Positions 8,986 to 16,994 of a DNA stretch of 33,330 nt are shown one piece after another. The notes under the pieces are model-generated. The model searched no databases and had not been told where the DNA came from. It was given only the letters and a program-made list of their open reading frames with translations. The position numbers and the translations under genes were made by a program. Source of the stretch: Streptomyces atratus (GTDB taxonomy: Bacteria; Actinomycetota; Actinomycetes; Streptomycetales; Streptomycetaceae); contig NZ_BMRN01000055.1 of the NCBI RefSeq assembly GCF_014648655.1, forward strand, positions 1-33,330, in the 5' to 3' direction. Position 1 is the first letter of the stretch. The number at the start of each line of letters is the position of its first letter.

Positions 8986-9292
8986 GCTGCCGCTTTCCCT
9001 GCTCGCCGCCCTGAACCGGAAGTTCCAGCATGGCACGCGCCGCCGGTCATCATCCGTGAGTCGGTTCGCCCATGCCGACCCGGCGAGCACCTGCTGCAGC
9101 AGCGGCGTGTTGACGCAGTGCCGCAGCAGGCCTTCTGAAGAATTCAGTGGCCACGAGATTCCCTACGGATCTTTTCGCCGTTTGTGCTGGACCGGATCCC
9201 TGCCCGGCTGGTCCAGTTGGTGGGGGCGCTCCGGGCCGCGATAGTGCACCGTCTGAGGCTGAAGGTAGTTGCTCGATGAGAGAATCGGATCC
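8986..9292. other. Gap between FUSC gene and Imm-5-like gene
   Basis: Should hold the divergent promoters of the two flanking genes. The minus-strand extension above the FUSC start reads NTPLLQQVLAGSAWANRLTD, which faintly recalls the C-terminal part of a Tn3-family transposase, so a small transposon relic may be present. No gene can be supported. Confidence 0.35.
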
Positions 9293-9832
9293 GTGACGAT
9301 CGGATCTGGGGACTTTGAGCTGACCATGGACGAGCTGCGCGTTGTCGCACGCTACGTTGTGGAGAGCGCTGAGGAAGTTCTTCCTGTGTTCGAGGTCGCC
9401 AACCCCAGTGATCCTCGACCTCGTGCAGCCATTGACGCCGCACGGGAGTTCGTGAACGGCGCGAGAAGGACCAAGCTCCAGCGCATCACCTCCTTGGATG
9501 CCCACCGGGCGGCGAAGGAAGCGACCACTGAAGCCGAACGGCTCGCTGCGCGTGCCGCCGGCGATGCCGCCTCTGCGGCCTACCTCCATCCGATCGCGAA
9601 AGCCACCCAGGTGGGTCACATCCTGCGAGCCGCTGCAAGCGCGGCGCGCGTGGGGGAATTGAACGCGGACGGTGATTTTGCCGTCGGGCTCAGGCTGATC
9701 GAGAAGGCTCGACAACGCGCCACACCGGTCTTGATCGATGTTCTCAACAGGTACCCGCTCGCGCCGGCTGGCAAGAGCCGTGCTGCACAGCTCATGACCA
9801 TCCTGGATACATCCTTGCGCACGTCCCGCTGA
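9293..9832 (+). CDS. Imm-5-like putative immunity protein
   Basis: About 179 residues, soluble, all-helical and Ala-rich. The core MDELRVVARYVVESAEEVLP, the DPRPRAAIDAAREFVNGARR block, AHRAAKEATTEAERLAARAAGDAA and AYLHPIAKATQVGHILRAA match what I know as the Imm-5-like family, annotated in Streptomyces as a putative immunity protein. Such genes usually stand alone without an obvious toxin, as here. The start is uncertain: GTG 9293, TTG 9269 (with AAGG close upstream) and the ATG about 33 nt further on are all possible. It is convergent with the istB relic, whose stop lies 9 nt beyond. No toxin gene is nearby, so an immunity role is by family name only. Confidence 0.7.
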   Translation: MTIGSGDFELTMDELRVVARYVVESAEEVLPVFEVANPSDPRPRAAIDAAREFVNGARRTKLQRITSLDAHRAAKEATTEAERLAARAAGDAASAAYLHPIAKATQVGHILRAAASAARVGELNADGDFAVGLRLIEKARQRATPVLIDVLNRYPLAPAGKSRAAQLMTILDTSLRTSR

Positions 9833-9840
9833 GCTCAGGG

Positions 9841-10620
9841 TCAGCTGCGGCGCCGCTTGCGCTGGGTCTGGGCGAATCGGTAGCACTCGGTTCCGGTCTC
9901 GACATGTGCGCGTTGAATGTGACGCGGTCGACGATCGCAGTGCAGAGCCGGGGGTCGGTGAAGGTCTGCTTCCACTCGGAGAACGAGGCGTTCGACGCGA
10001 TCGCGATAGCGCGTCGCTCCTCCCGCTCGGTGAAGATCTGGAAAAGCAGCTTCGCCCCGGCCTTGTCCAAGTCGAGATATCCGAACTCGTCCAGGCAGAG
10101 CAGATCGACGCGCCCGTAACAGGCGATGGTGCGTGAGAGCTTCTTCTCGTCCGCCGCCTCGGCCAGCTCGTTGACCAGGTTGACCGTGGTCGTGTATCGA
10201 ACTTTCAGCCCGGCCTCGGCCATGGCGGTGCCGATCCCGATCAGCAGGTGAGACTTGCCGGTGCCGGAGTCACCGATCAGGCAGAGCGGCTGGCCCGCCT
10301 TGACCCAGGCCGGGTCCGACAGGGTGCCGACGAGTTCGGGGTGACGTTGGGGTTCTCCTCGAAGTCGAAGTCCTCCAGCCGCTTGGGCCGGGGGAGGTCC
10401 GCGTCCCTGACCAGCCGCAGCTTGCGCCTCTCCGCGCGCTCGGCGCCCTCGGCCTCCAGCAGGTCGGCGAGGAAGACCTTGTAGTTGGAGCGCTGGCGCA
10501 TGGCGTCGGCGGCCATGTCCTGGACCCGGCCGCGGGTCGTGGGCAGGTGGAGAGTATGGCAATCCTCATCGATCGCAGTGTCCACCGCCTTCTCCGGCCC
10601 GTTGTCGCGGCGGGGCGAGG
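9841..10620 (-). pseudogene. istB: IS21 helper ATPase IstB, inactivated by two frameshifts
   Basis: Reading three frames in succession rebuilds a nearly full IstB: AVDTAIDEDCHTLHLPTTRG, the charged LLEAEGAERAERRKLRLVRD region, DFDFEENPNVTP, then (frame change in a G-run at 10337-10340) ELVGTLSDPAWV, Walker A GDSGTGKSH, Walker B LLCLDEFGYL, FTDPRLCTAIVDRVTFNAH, then (second frame change near 9903) VETGTECYRFAQTQ and a stop at 9841. Both changes look like single-base losses. IstB is the AAA+ partner of IS21 transposase IstA. No istA is present upstream; instead the sequence switches at about 10620 to a fragment of an unrelated gene, so this is a relic. Confidence 0.85.
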
Positions 10621-11021
10621 GAATCTGCTCAGCGGTTCCTGGTCGGGCACAGCGTGGCTGTCCTCGAACCATACGGTGGGATCGGTGTCGGTGGCGCCCG
10701 GCTCCCAGGGGATCGACCAGGTCCAGCCGCCCTGGCACTCGACGCCGAGGACCAGGTGTTCCGCGCTGCTGTCGGGTCGTATCTCGTTGATCGGTTTGAT
10801 CCGGTTGTGGCTGCCGAGGATGGCCGGACGCTGCGCGGCGAGGCGGTAGAAGGCGGCCGGTGCCCGCGGGATGGAACCGGGTATGTCGGCAACCGGCTCC
10901 TGCATGCCGGTTGCCGGTTGCCGGTTGCCGGGTACCAGTTCGTCAGGAAGCGTTCGAGGGCCTGGCCGGGGTTCGTGATGCCCTGGCCCGACACCACCTC
11001 GCCCAATCGAGCCGGCCTGGT
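10621..11021 (-). pseudogene. Conserved hypothetical protein, frameshifted and truncated
   Basis: Two frames together give a protein-like stretch: GITNPGQALERFLTNWYP, then after a shift VADIPGSIPRAP, FYRLAAQRPAILGSHNRI, LVLGVECQGGWTWSIPWEP and DPTVWFEDSHAVPDQEPLSRF. It resembles actinobacterial conserved hypotheticals with an SMI1/KNR4-like flavour, some of which are immunity-like, but I cannot name it firmly. The shift falls in a 7-bp tandem repeat (GCCGGTT, three copies at 10906-10926); changing the copy number restores the frame. The C-terminus stops after EPLSRF, where istB sequence starts, so the gene seems to have been cut by the IS21 event. Confidence 0.55.
10906..10930. repeat. Tandem 7-bp repeat, GCCGGTT x3 plus GCCGG
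   Basis: Copies at 10906-10912, 10913-10919 and 10920-10926 followed by a partial unit. It sits exactly where the hypothetical gene changes frame. Gain of two units or loss of one would account for the shift, as expected from replication slippage. Confidence 0.85.
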
Positions 11022-11058
11022 CTGACGCCACTCGGCCCGGCCACGCCTCCACTCAGGC

Positions 11059-11138
11059 GACCCGGCCCGACCCGACCCGACTCGACCCGGCCCGGCTCGC
11101 CGTGCCCGGCCCGGCCCGGCCCGGCCTGCCGTGCCCGG
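11059..11138. repeat. Low-complexity array of CCCGG/CCCGA 5-mers
   Basis: About 80 bp made almost wholly of imperfect 5-bp units (CCCGG, CCCGA, CTCGA). It lies between the truncated hypothetical gene and the class V PLP enzyme gene. The 5-bp period rules out a coding reading frame and a CRISPR. Confidence 0.7.
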
Positions 11139-11261
11139 ATCCGGCGCGGCCTTCGGCGGCGGTGAGCCCGTCACGCCCGTCGTACGGCAGCCCCGCGCTC
11201 GGCAGGGCTCCCGGTCTCCGTACTGTGGCGCCACGTCGTCCTCTCGCCTCCAGGAGTACGC

Positions 11262-12482
11262 ATGACCTTCGACGCCAACGCTGTTCGTGCCCGGGTCCCC
11301 GCCCTCAAGGCCGGATCCGCCCGCTTCGACGCCCCCGGCGGCACCCAGACACCGCAACCGGTGATCGACGCCATCGCGGACGCGCTGGCCAACCCGCTCG
11401 CCAACCGGGGGCTCACCACCGAGGGCGAGCGCAACGCGGAGGCGGTCGTGACCCGCGCCCGCCGAGCGCTGGCCGATCTGCTGGGCGCCGATCCGCGGGG
11501 TATCGTGTTCGGCCGCAGCTCCACCCAGCTCACCTACGACCTGTCCCGCACCGTGGCGAAGAGCTGGGGACCGGGCGACGAGGTGGTCGTCAGCCGCCTC
11601 GACCACGACTCCAACATCCGGCCCTGGATCCAGGCGGCCGAGGCCGTGGGCGCCACGGTCCGATGCGCGGAGTTCGACCCGGCCACGGGTGAGCTGACGA
11701 CCGATGACATCGCCGCCGTGCTCTCCGCACGCACCCGTCTGGTCGCCGTCACCGCGGCGTCCAACCTCATCGGTACCCGCCCCGACATTCCCGCCTTCGC
11801 CGACCTGGTGCACCGGGCAGAGGCCCTGCTGCATGTCGACGCGGTGCACTACGCCTCGCACGCCGCCGTCGACCTGCCCGGCCTCGGTGCCGACTTCCTG
11901 GTCTGCTCGCCGTACAAATTCCTCGGTCCGCATCTGGGCGTGCTGGCGAGCCGTCCCGAGTTGCTGGAGACGCTGCGGCCGGACAAGTTGCTGCCCTCCA
12001 CCGACGCCGTTCCCGAGCGCTTCGAATTGGGCACTCTGCCGTACGAACTCCTGGCCGGGGGCGGCGCGGCAGTAGACTTCCTCGCCTCGCTGGCCCCCGG
12101 GGCCGACGGCACCCGGCGGGAACGGCTGCTCGCCGCCTTCACGGCGATCGAGGCCCATGAGGACGCCCTGCGGGCCCGTATCGAACAGGGACTGGCCGAC
12201 CTCGGAGGCATCACCGTTCACTCCCGGGCCACACACCGGACCCCCACCCTGCTGCTGACCTTGGCCGGCCGCAGCACCACCGCCGCCTCGCGGTACTTGG
12301 CGGAGCGGGGCGTCGACGCTCCGGCCGGGTCCTTCTACGCGCTGGAGGCGTCACGCCGGCTCGGACTCGGCGACGAAGGCGGACTGCGGATCGGCCTGGC
12401 CCCTTACAACAACGACGAGGACGTCGACCGCCTGCTGGAGGCCCTCGCCGGCTTCCTCGGCACCACGCCCGCCGTCGGCTGA
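11262..12482 (+). CDS. Cysteine desulfurase-like class V PLP enzyme
   Basis: 406 residues, fold type I PLP enzyme. Seen: FDAPGGTQTPQPVIDAI at the N-terminus, GRSSTQLTYDLSRT around the phosphate site, HVDAVHYASH with the PLP-contacting Asp and His, and SPYKFLGPHLG with Lys219 as the Schiff-base lysine. This is the cysteine-desulfurase-like subgroup (TIGR01976-like) rather than IscS or SufS; no loop with an obvious active-site Cys is seen, so true desulfurase activity is doubtful. AGGAG (11252-11256) lies 5 nt before the ATG. Monocistronic with a strong terminator. Confidence 0.9.
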   Translation: MTFDANAVRARVPALKAGSARFDAPGGTQTPQPVIDAIADALANPLANRGLTTEGERNAEAVVTRARRALADLLGADPRGIVFGRSSTQLTYDLSRTVAKSWGPGDEVVVSRLDHDSNIRPWIQAAEAVGATVRCAEFDPATGELTTDDIAAVLSARTRLVAVTAASNLIGTRPDIPAFADLVHRAEALLHVDAVHYASHAAVDLPGLGADFLVCSPYKFLGPHLGVLASRPELLETLRPDKLLPSTDAVPERFELGTLPYELLAGGGAAVDFLASLAPGADGTRRERLLAAFTAIEAHEDALRARIEQGLADLGGITVHSRATHRTPTLLLTLAGRSTTAASRYLAERGVDAPAGSFYALEASRRLGLGDEGGLRIGLAPYNNDEDVDRLLEALAGFLGTTPAVG

Positions 12483-12517
12483 CCCCGGCCACGCACGTGG
12501 ACAACCGCTCCCTATCC

Positions 12518-12552
12518 GGCCCGGTGCGGGCCTTCAGGACCCGCACCGGGCC
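12518..12552 (+). terminator. 13-bp hairpin terminator after the class V PLP gene
   Basis: Arms GGCCCGGTGCGGG (12518-12530) and CCCGCACCGGGCC (12540-12552) are perfect complements with a 9-nt loop, 35 nt after the stop codon. Confidence 0.85.
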
Positions 12553-12766
12553 TTGCCCGCGAATCACTGCCGGGACCGGCTCTCCGCGTACGTTCAGACG
12601 AGCAGGATTCCGGTGCACGATACAAGTGTTGGACTCTCGTCGGGTATTACCTGATGAAACAAGCCTCCACGCGCCCTGGGCCGCAGCCGGCTCGACCTGG
12701 AACCACCGGCCCGTCCTCGGAGAGGTCCAGACGGATGCCCAGGTCACCGGCCATCGCTGGAGATGG
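12553..12766. other. Intergenic, no gene recognised
   Basis: Convergent gap between the PLP enzyme gene and the DUF6480 gene. A plus-strand ORF over 12497-12844 overlaps the terminator and has no protein-like composition. Confidence 0.4.
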
Positions 12767-12949
12767 TCATCCGTAGCCGAAGATCCGCGCGATGAAGAAT
12801 GCGGCAAAGATGACCGATCCCAGCAAAACGAGTCCTGCCCATAGGGCGGGGTGTTCCCAAATACCTCCGTCCGCGCGTTCCTGATGGGCTTCACTGATGG
12901 AGCCCTCGGCAGGTGGTGTCTCCCCTGGGGGATTCAGTGTTATAGCCAC
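12767..12949 (-). CDS. DUF6480 family small membrane protein
   Basis: 60 residues. The N-terminal part carries NPPGETPPAEGSISE, the proline/glutamate signature of this small Streptomyces family, and the C-terminal half is one transmembrane helix (ALWAGLVLLGSVIFAAFFIA). Function unknown. The GTG at 12949 is preferred to the ATG at 12991 because family members start just before the NP-GETPPAE motif; GAGAGAG lies about 10 nt upstream. It stands alone between a convergent terminator region and a relic locus. Confidence 0.75.
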   Translation of the reverse strand: MAITLNPPGETPPAEGSISEAHQERADGGIWEHPALWAGLVLLGSVIFAAFFIARIFGYG

Positions 12950-13360
12950 ACATCTATTCTCTCTCGGCCGCATCCCGTTCGCATTGCGCACAGGACTGTG
13001 GTCCTCCTTCCACGAGCGGCCGGGGGCGTAGTTCCGTAGCGCCGGTCACCGTGTCGGCCTGGTCCTCGAGTGCGGCAGAAGTGCGCGAATGCAGCCACCA
13101 CTACGCCATCGGGAAGCGGCGCGGGGCCACCGCTGGTTGCCTGCGGTCTCAGCATCGGAGCGGGGGCCGGCCGGCCCGGCTCGCGAGACCTGAGTGCTGC
13201 GTCGGTACCTTGCCGGTATCGAGAACGGCTCGGTTGTCTCGATCCAAACGGTATTAACGCGTGCCTGAGCTCAGCGGGCGCAGCCTGAATGCCGTCTCGG
13301 CCGTTTTCGCTGAAAGCGCTCCCGCACCAGCCGGAGATGATTCCTCCTCCGCCTTCCCCG
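12950..13360. other. Intergenic, no gene recognised
   Basis: About 410 bp. It should contain the DUF6480 promoter. Short ORFs on both strands (for example 13051-13257 and 13261-13476 plus) show no protein-like pattern. It leads into the broken FAD oxidoreductase, whose N-terminal two thirds are missing. Confidence 0.4.
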
Positions 13361-13788
13361 CACCTTTCTGGGGATTCGGCGGCGACGTAAGACCTGCCGT
13401 TCCGGATGACCTGCCAGGCTGCCGGGCTGCTGGGCGCGCACGCCGCAGACACGGTGCTCAACCGGATCGCGGGTGAGCAACCTGTGCCGATCGACCTGGG
13501 GTTCGTCGGCCAGTGCATCAGTCCGGGGCGTCGGGCTGACATCTTTCAGTTCGCACACAGGAACGACAACGCGATGAGGCTTTGCCTCGGAGGGCGCCTT
13601 GGCGCGAAGCCCAAAGAGTTCGTGTGTGGGGGCACTGTCAAGCAGCTGGCTGACGGGGCAGGTAAGTCCGGTTCGCTTGAGTGGGCCTGGGCAAGGATGA
13701 CAGGCGCCGACATCTGCTGCTGGCCAAGCGCGGCGACGCCCTGAACACGGGTAGCCGTGCACGCGGTCGCGTGGCCGAGAGCCGGTAA
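13361..13788 (+). pseudogene. FAD-dependent oxidoreductase (NADH dehydrogenase-like), C-terminal relic
   Basis: Three pieces read as one protein end: DSAAT, then a TAA at 13388, then DLPFRMTCQAAGLLGAHAAD, TVLNRIAGEQPVPIDLGFVG, ISPGRRADIFQFAHRND and GAKPKEFVCGGTVKQLA, then after a one-base shift near 13688 DDRRRHLLLAKRGDALN to a stop at 13786. These blocks match the C-terminal third of actinobacterial FAD-containing NADH dehydrogenase-like proteins. A Tyr codon TAC changed to TAA would explain the nonsense site. The FAD- and NAD-binding domains are absent, so it is dead. Such oxidoreductases often neighbour SigJ-type sigma factors; a broken one follows at 14971. Confidence 0.75.
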
Positions 13789-13874
13789 CGAGATGGTGGA
13801 TAGGTGCGGCGGGGCCGGTCCGCGGAGGTCAGTTGCCGCGTTTGTGATCCCGCCGTCGGACGAGAGGCGATGAT

Positions 13875-14840
13875 GTGGCAATGGCGTTGTCAACGGCGTT
13901 CACGGAGATGATCGGCGTACGGTACCCGATCGCGCTGGCGCCGATGGGCGGGTCGGCGGGGGGCGCGCTGGCCGCAGCTGTCTCCCGCGGTGGCGGGTTC
14001 GGGATTCTGGGCGGCGGATACGGGGACCCGGAGTGGCTGGCACGTGAGGTGCCGATCGTCGCGGGCACCGAAAGGCCGTGGGGTGTCGGATTCCTGACCT
14101 GGGGGATCGATGTCGCCGTGGTGGAGCTGGCGCTGAGCTACGGCCCCAGCGCCGTGATGCTGTCCTTCGGCGATCCGAGCCCATACGTGGAGCATGTCCG
14201 CCGAGCAGGGGCTCTGTTGATCCTCCAGGTCACAGATCTGGAGGAGGCCAGGCGGGCCGTGGACCTGGGCGCCGATGTGATCGTGGCTCAGGGAACCGAG
14301 AGCGGTGGGCACGGAGCCCTGCGCGGGCGGTCCACTTTGCCGTTCGTGCCCGCCGTGGTGGATCTCGCAGCTCAGGTGCCAGTGCTGGCGGCCGGCGGGA
14401 TCGCCGATGGCCGCGGCGTGGCCGCAGCCCTGGTCCTGGGCGCCGCCGGAGTGCTCATCGGCACCCGCTTCCAGGCCACCGCCGAGGCCCTGGTCGACCC
14501 CTCGATCACCAAGGCGATCCTCGAAGGGCGCGGTCAGGACACCGAGCGCAGCACCTTACTGGACATCGCACGCGGCTCCCGATGGCCGCCGAAGTACCCC
14601 GCCCGCACCCTCGGCCACCCCTACCTCGACCGATGGCGTGGCCGGGAGGCCGAGCTCGCCGCCGATGCCCAAGCCCTTCAGGACTACCAGGACGACGTGG
14701 CACGCGGCGCGGTCCCCCCACTGCCGGTCTGGGCCGGTGAGGCCGTCGACCTCATCACCGACCTGCCCTCCGCCGAGGACCTGGTCACCGCTCTCACCAC
14801 CCAGGCCGAGGGCGCACTGGCCCGAGCGGGACGCCACTGA
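13875..14840 (+). CDS. Nitronate monooxygenase (2-nitropropane dioxygenase-like)
   Basis: 321 residues, FMN-dependent TIM barrel that oxidises alkyl nitronates such as propionate 3-nitronate. Seen: YPIALAPMGGSAGGALAAAVS at the N-terminus, GVGFLTWGID, VIVAQGTESGGHGALRG with His146 of the family motif, and the FMN phosphate-binding segments VLAAGGIADGRG and GAAGVLIGTRF. GAGAGG lies 7 nt before the GTG at 13875; ATG 13881 is an alternative two codons on. The gene is intact although the genes on both sides are broken. Confidence 0.9.
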   Translation: MAMALSTAFTEMIGVRYPIALAPMGGSAGGALAAAVSRGGGFGILGGGYGDPEWLAREVPIVAGTERPWGVGFLTWGIDVAVVELALSYGPSAVMLSFGDPSPYVEHVRRAGALLILQVTDLEEARRAVDLGADVIVAQGTESGGHGALRGRSTLPFVPAVVDLAAQVPVLAAGGIADGRGVAAALVLGAAGVLIGTRFQATAEALVDPSITKAILEGRGQDTERSTLLDIARGSRWPPKYPARTLGHPYLDRWRGREAELAADAQALQDYQDDVARGAVPPLPVWAGEAVDLITDLPSAEDLVTALTTQAEGALARAGRH

Positions 14841-14970
14841 CCCACCAACCGTCAGCGCCGTTCCGGCTCGTTCGTCACGCGTCGCGGCGAAGCTACCGAG
14901 CCAAGAGCGGTCACTTGCGCTTGAGGACCTTCGGCAACCAGGGCCGACTGCGAAGGAGAGTGATCGAGAT

Positions 14971-15335
14971 ATGAGCGACCACGCCACCAACCCGGCGACC
15001 GAGGCCTTCGTCGCCCACCGCAACCTGCCCTGCACCGTCGCCTACGAGATGCTCGGATCGGCGGCCGATGCCGAAGACGTCCTCCAGGAGACCTGGCTGC
15101 GGTGGGTCAAGGCCGACTTGGGGCAGGTGCGCGACCAGCGTGCCTACCTGGTCCGGATCACGATCCGGCAGTCGCTCGACCGGCTGCGCACAATAACGCG
15201 CCGCAAGGAGACGTATGTCGGCCCCGGCTGCCCGAGCCAGTGCTCACCGCGCCGGACCCGGCCGAGGACGTCGAGCTCGCCGAGAGCGTGTCGATGGCGC
15301 TCATGGTCGTCCTCGAGACACTGTCGCCGACGGGG
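14971..15335 (+). pseudogene. sigJ: SigJ-like (ECF41-type) sigma factor, frameshifted and truncated
   Basis: The start is well formed (AAGGAGAG 10 nt before the ATG). The product begins MSDHATNPATEAFVAHRN and includes the region 2 block VAYEMLGSAADAEDVLQETW and QRAYLVRITIRQSLDRLRT. After ETYVGP the frame shifts by loss of one base (a lost T of a Trp codon), and the next frame continues LPEPVLTAPDPAEDVELAES and MALMVVLETLSPT. At about 15335 it switches to transposase sequence, so region 4 and the C-terminal SnoaL-like domain of ECF41 factors are gone. The gene cannot make a working sigma factor. Confidence 0.85.
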
Positions 15336-15614
15336 CGCCGCGATCCGCAGGCATCTCCGTCGCCACGGCATCCGGGCCGTCATCCCGCGGCCTGCAGACT
15401 AAATCGGTCACCGCCTGCGGCGAGGCCGCCCCGGAAGCCGCCCACCAGGCTTCGACGCTGAAACCTACAAGGAGCGCAATAGCGCAATACCGTCGAGCGG
15501 TGCATCGCCCGTCTCAAGCAGTGGCGCGGCCTGGCCATGCGAACCGACAAGCTCGCCATCGCGTATCAGGCCGCATTCCACCTCGCTGCCATCCTCATCT
15601 GGGCTCGTAGATGA
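15336..15614 (+). pseudogene. IS5-type transposase, C-terminal part, broken
   Basis: Frame pieces read AIRRHLRRHGIRAVIPRPAD, a TAA at 15400, then RRGRPGSRPPGFDAETYKERN, a frame change, then NTVERCIARLKQWRGLAMR, TDKLAIAYQAAFHLAAILIW and a stop at 15614. This is the catalytic-Glu end of an IS5-group DDE transposase. The nonsense codon is explained by CAA to TAA. The frame change is caused by a perfect 8-bp tandem duplication AGCGCAAT (15473-15480 and 15481-15488); dropping one copy restores the frame. The 5' half is absent and is replaced by the sigma factor fragment. Confidence 0.88.
15473..15488. repeat. 8-bp tandem duplication AGCGCAAT x2
   Basis: Two exact adjacent copies inside the IS5 transposase relic. 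One copy gives the continuous reading frame ERNTVERC, so the second copy is the lesion. Confidence 0.9.
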
Positions 15615-15698
15615 CCAAGGACGGAGGAACAGCGGCGCTGGGCTGCTGAACAGAGAAATCCGGTGGCCCCGACTTGAAAGCACCCATAGCATCCGCCC

Positions 15699-16301
15699 AT
15701 GACCGAAGACACCGGGATCGCGGGCAACGAGCATGACGCAGAGGCTGAAAGGGAACTTTCCTGGCGAGCCAAGTCTGTCGGTCTCGCGGCAGTCGACATA
15801 GACGACGCCGAGCTCTTGCACGGCTGGCGGTCCGACCCGGTAACCGCCTATGAAATCGGCATCTGGCCGCGCTCCCTCACCGCGATGCGCGAGCGCATCG
15901 AGCGCGACGGTGACGACGACGATCGCGACGACTTCCTCATTCTGCTCCCTGACAGCACCCCTATCGGCCATATTGCACTGAGCGGCCAGAACATCGTCAA
16001 CGGCACAGCACAGGTCGAGCTGATGCTGGCCCCTCAGCATCGCGGGCACGGCCACGGCACCGACGCCCTCGACGCCCTGGTGGACCTAGCGTTCGGCGAA
16101 CTCCCGATGCACCGCCTCACGGCAGAGACCCACACCGACAACGCCCCCGCCCTCGCCGTCCTCGCCAAATCCGGCTTCGTACACGAAGGCATCAGCCGCG
16201 CCGCCTGTCTCCATCGCGGCCGCCGCCACGACCTCGCCGTGTTCTCACTACTCCGCCCCGAATGGGAAGCGCTGAACCGCCCTCGTGCCTGGGATGCCTG
16301 A
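15699..16301 (+). CDS. GNAT family N-acetyltransferase (RimJ/RimL-like)
   Basis: 200 residues, cytosolic acetyl-CoA-dependent transferase, substrate unknown. The GNAT core is seen from GLAAVDIDDAELLHGWRSDP to the C-terminus; motif A is LAPQHRGHGHGTDALDALVD, with the R-x-x-G-x-G acetyl-CoA loop, followed by HRLTAETHTDNAPALAVLAK and SGFVHEGISRAA, typical of RimL-like proteins. There is no clear ribosome binding site before the ATG, so it may be translated from a leaderless or weakly initiated message. The acidic run DGDDDDRDD is unusual. It is intact between transposase relics. Confidence 0.85.
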   Translation: MTEDTGIAGNEHDAEAERELSWRAKSVGLAAVDIDDAELLHGWRSDPVTAYEIGIWPRSLTAMRERIERDGDDDDRDDFLILLPDSTPIGHIALSGQNIVNGTAQVELMLAPQHRGHGHGTDALDALVDLAFGELPMHRLTAETHTDNAPALAVLAKSGFVHEGISRAACLHRGRRHDLAVFSLLRPEWEALNRPRAWDA

Positions 16302-16424
16302 TCAGACGAAGAGCCCTTGCCCGGCTCCCAGCCCGGTCCAGCGCGACACCCCTCAGAGCATCAAGGAGACATGCTCTACTACTGCAACGGCCTTTCGAGT
16401 GACGGTGGGCCAGTTTCAGGCGTC

Positions 16425-16631
16425 CGGCAGGCCACCGGCTGGATGATGCGCCACCCCGACCAGCTGGGCGACGAAGAACGCCAGCAGTTGTCCACCGTCC
16501 TCATCCAGTGCCCAGAACTCACCCGGTCGACCACGATGGCCTGGCCACCATCACCCCGTACATCACCCACACCAACTACCCGGCTCGACCTCGAACCCCG
16601 CGCCCTGTTCCCCGGCGGACCCGCCGCCTGA
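16425..16631 (+). pseudogene. Transposase relics (ISL3-like, then possibly Tn3-like tail)
   Basis: The segment GWMMRHPDQLGDEERQQLST plus VLIQCPELT matches a conserved stretch of ISL3-family transposases (W-x-M-x-R-P-D-x-L-x-D-D-x-Q ... R-C-P-E-L). It then breaks off. The next bases read DGLATITPYITHT in one frame and LDLEPRALFPG with a stop in another, recalling the C-terminus of some Tn3-family transposases; that second part is much less certain. No complete mobile element is present. Confidence 0.55.
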
Positions 16632-16712
16632 GCGGCCGGCGGAGCGATGCGGCCTGCCCGCGGCAGATGCCAAGCACCGACCGCCGACTGTAGCCCGGTC
16701 AGAGCTCCCCGC

Positions 16713-16907
16713 TCAGGCAGCGTCGTGCACCAGGCGAACCCCGGTGTGGCTGGCGTAGGCGGTGGTGGCGCCGTTGACCTGCTCGTCCGGCGCGAGGTAT
16801 ACCCCCGGCGGAAGACCCGACAGGTCCACCTCCAACACCGTGGCCAGGGCGGGTGATCCGATAAAGCGGCCGTGGGAATGGGGTTTGTGACGGATCTTGT
16901 GAGCCAT
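16713..16907 (-). CDS. Small hypothetical protein
   Basis: 64 residues, beginning MAHKIRHKPHSHGRFIG and containing VDLSGLPPGVYLAPDEQ. Codon third positions are G/C-rich and the composition is protein-like, but I do not recognise a family and the ribosome binding site is weak (GCGGCGA). It lies among relics and could be the end of a lost gene rather than a working one. Confidence 0.35.
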   Translation of the reverse strand: MAHKIRHKPHSHGRFIGSPALATVLEVDLSGLPPGVYLAPDEQVNGATTAYASHTGVRLVHDAA

Positions 16908-16994
16908 CGCCGCATTTCAGAGGCGCACCCGCGCTGTTCTGCCAGCGGTGAACACCGGCCCGACCGGGCTCGGCGATTACTACAGTCCAGTCTC

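Noticed and set aside
8986..9090. Longer FUSC protein starting at 9090
   Set aside because: The extra residues do not look like FUSC and faintly resemble a Tn3 transposase segment; the evidence is too thin to list either as a gene.
11059..11138. CRISPR array
   Set aside because: Units are 5 bp and degenerate with no spacers.
10629..12236. 535-residue minus-strand ORF
   Set aside because: Mostly antisense to the class V PLP enzyme gene. Only a short piece near 10950-11021 is protein-like and is described with the truncated hypothetical gene.
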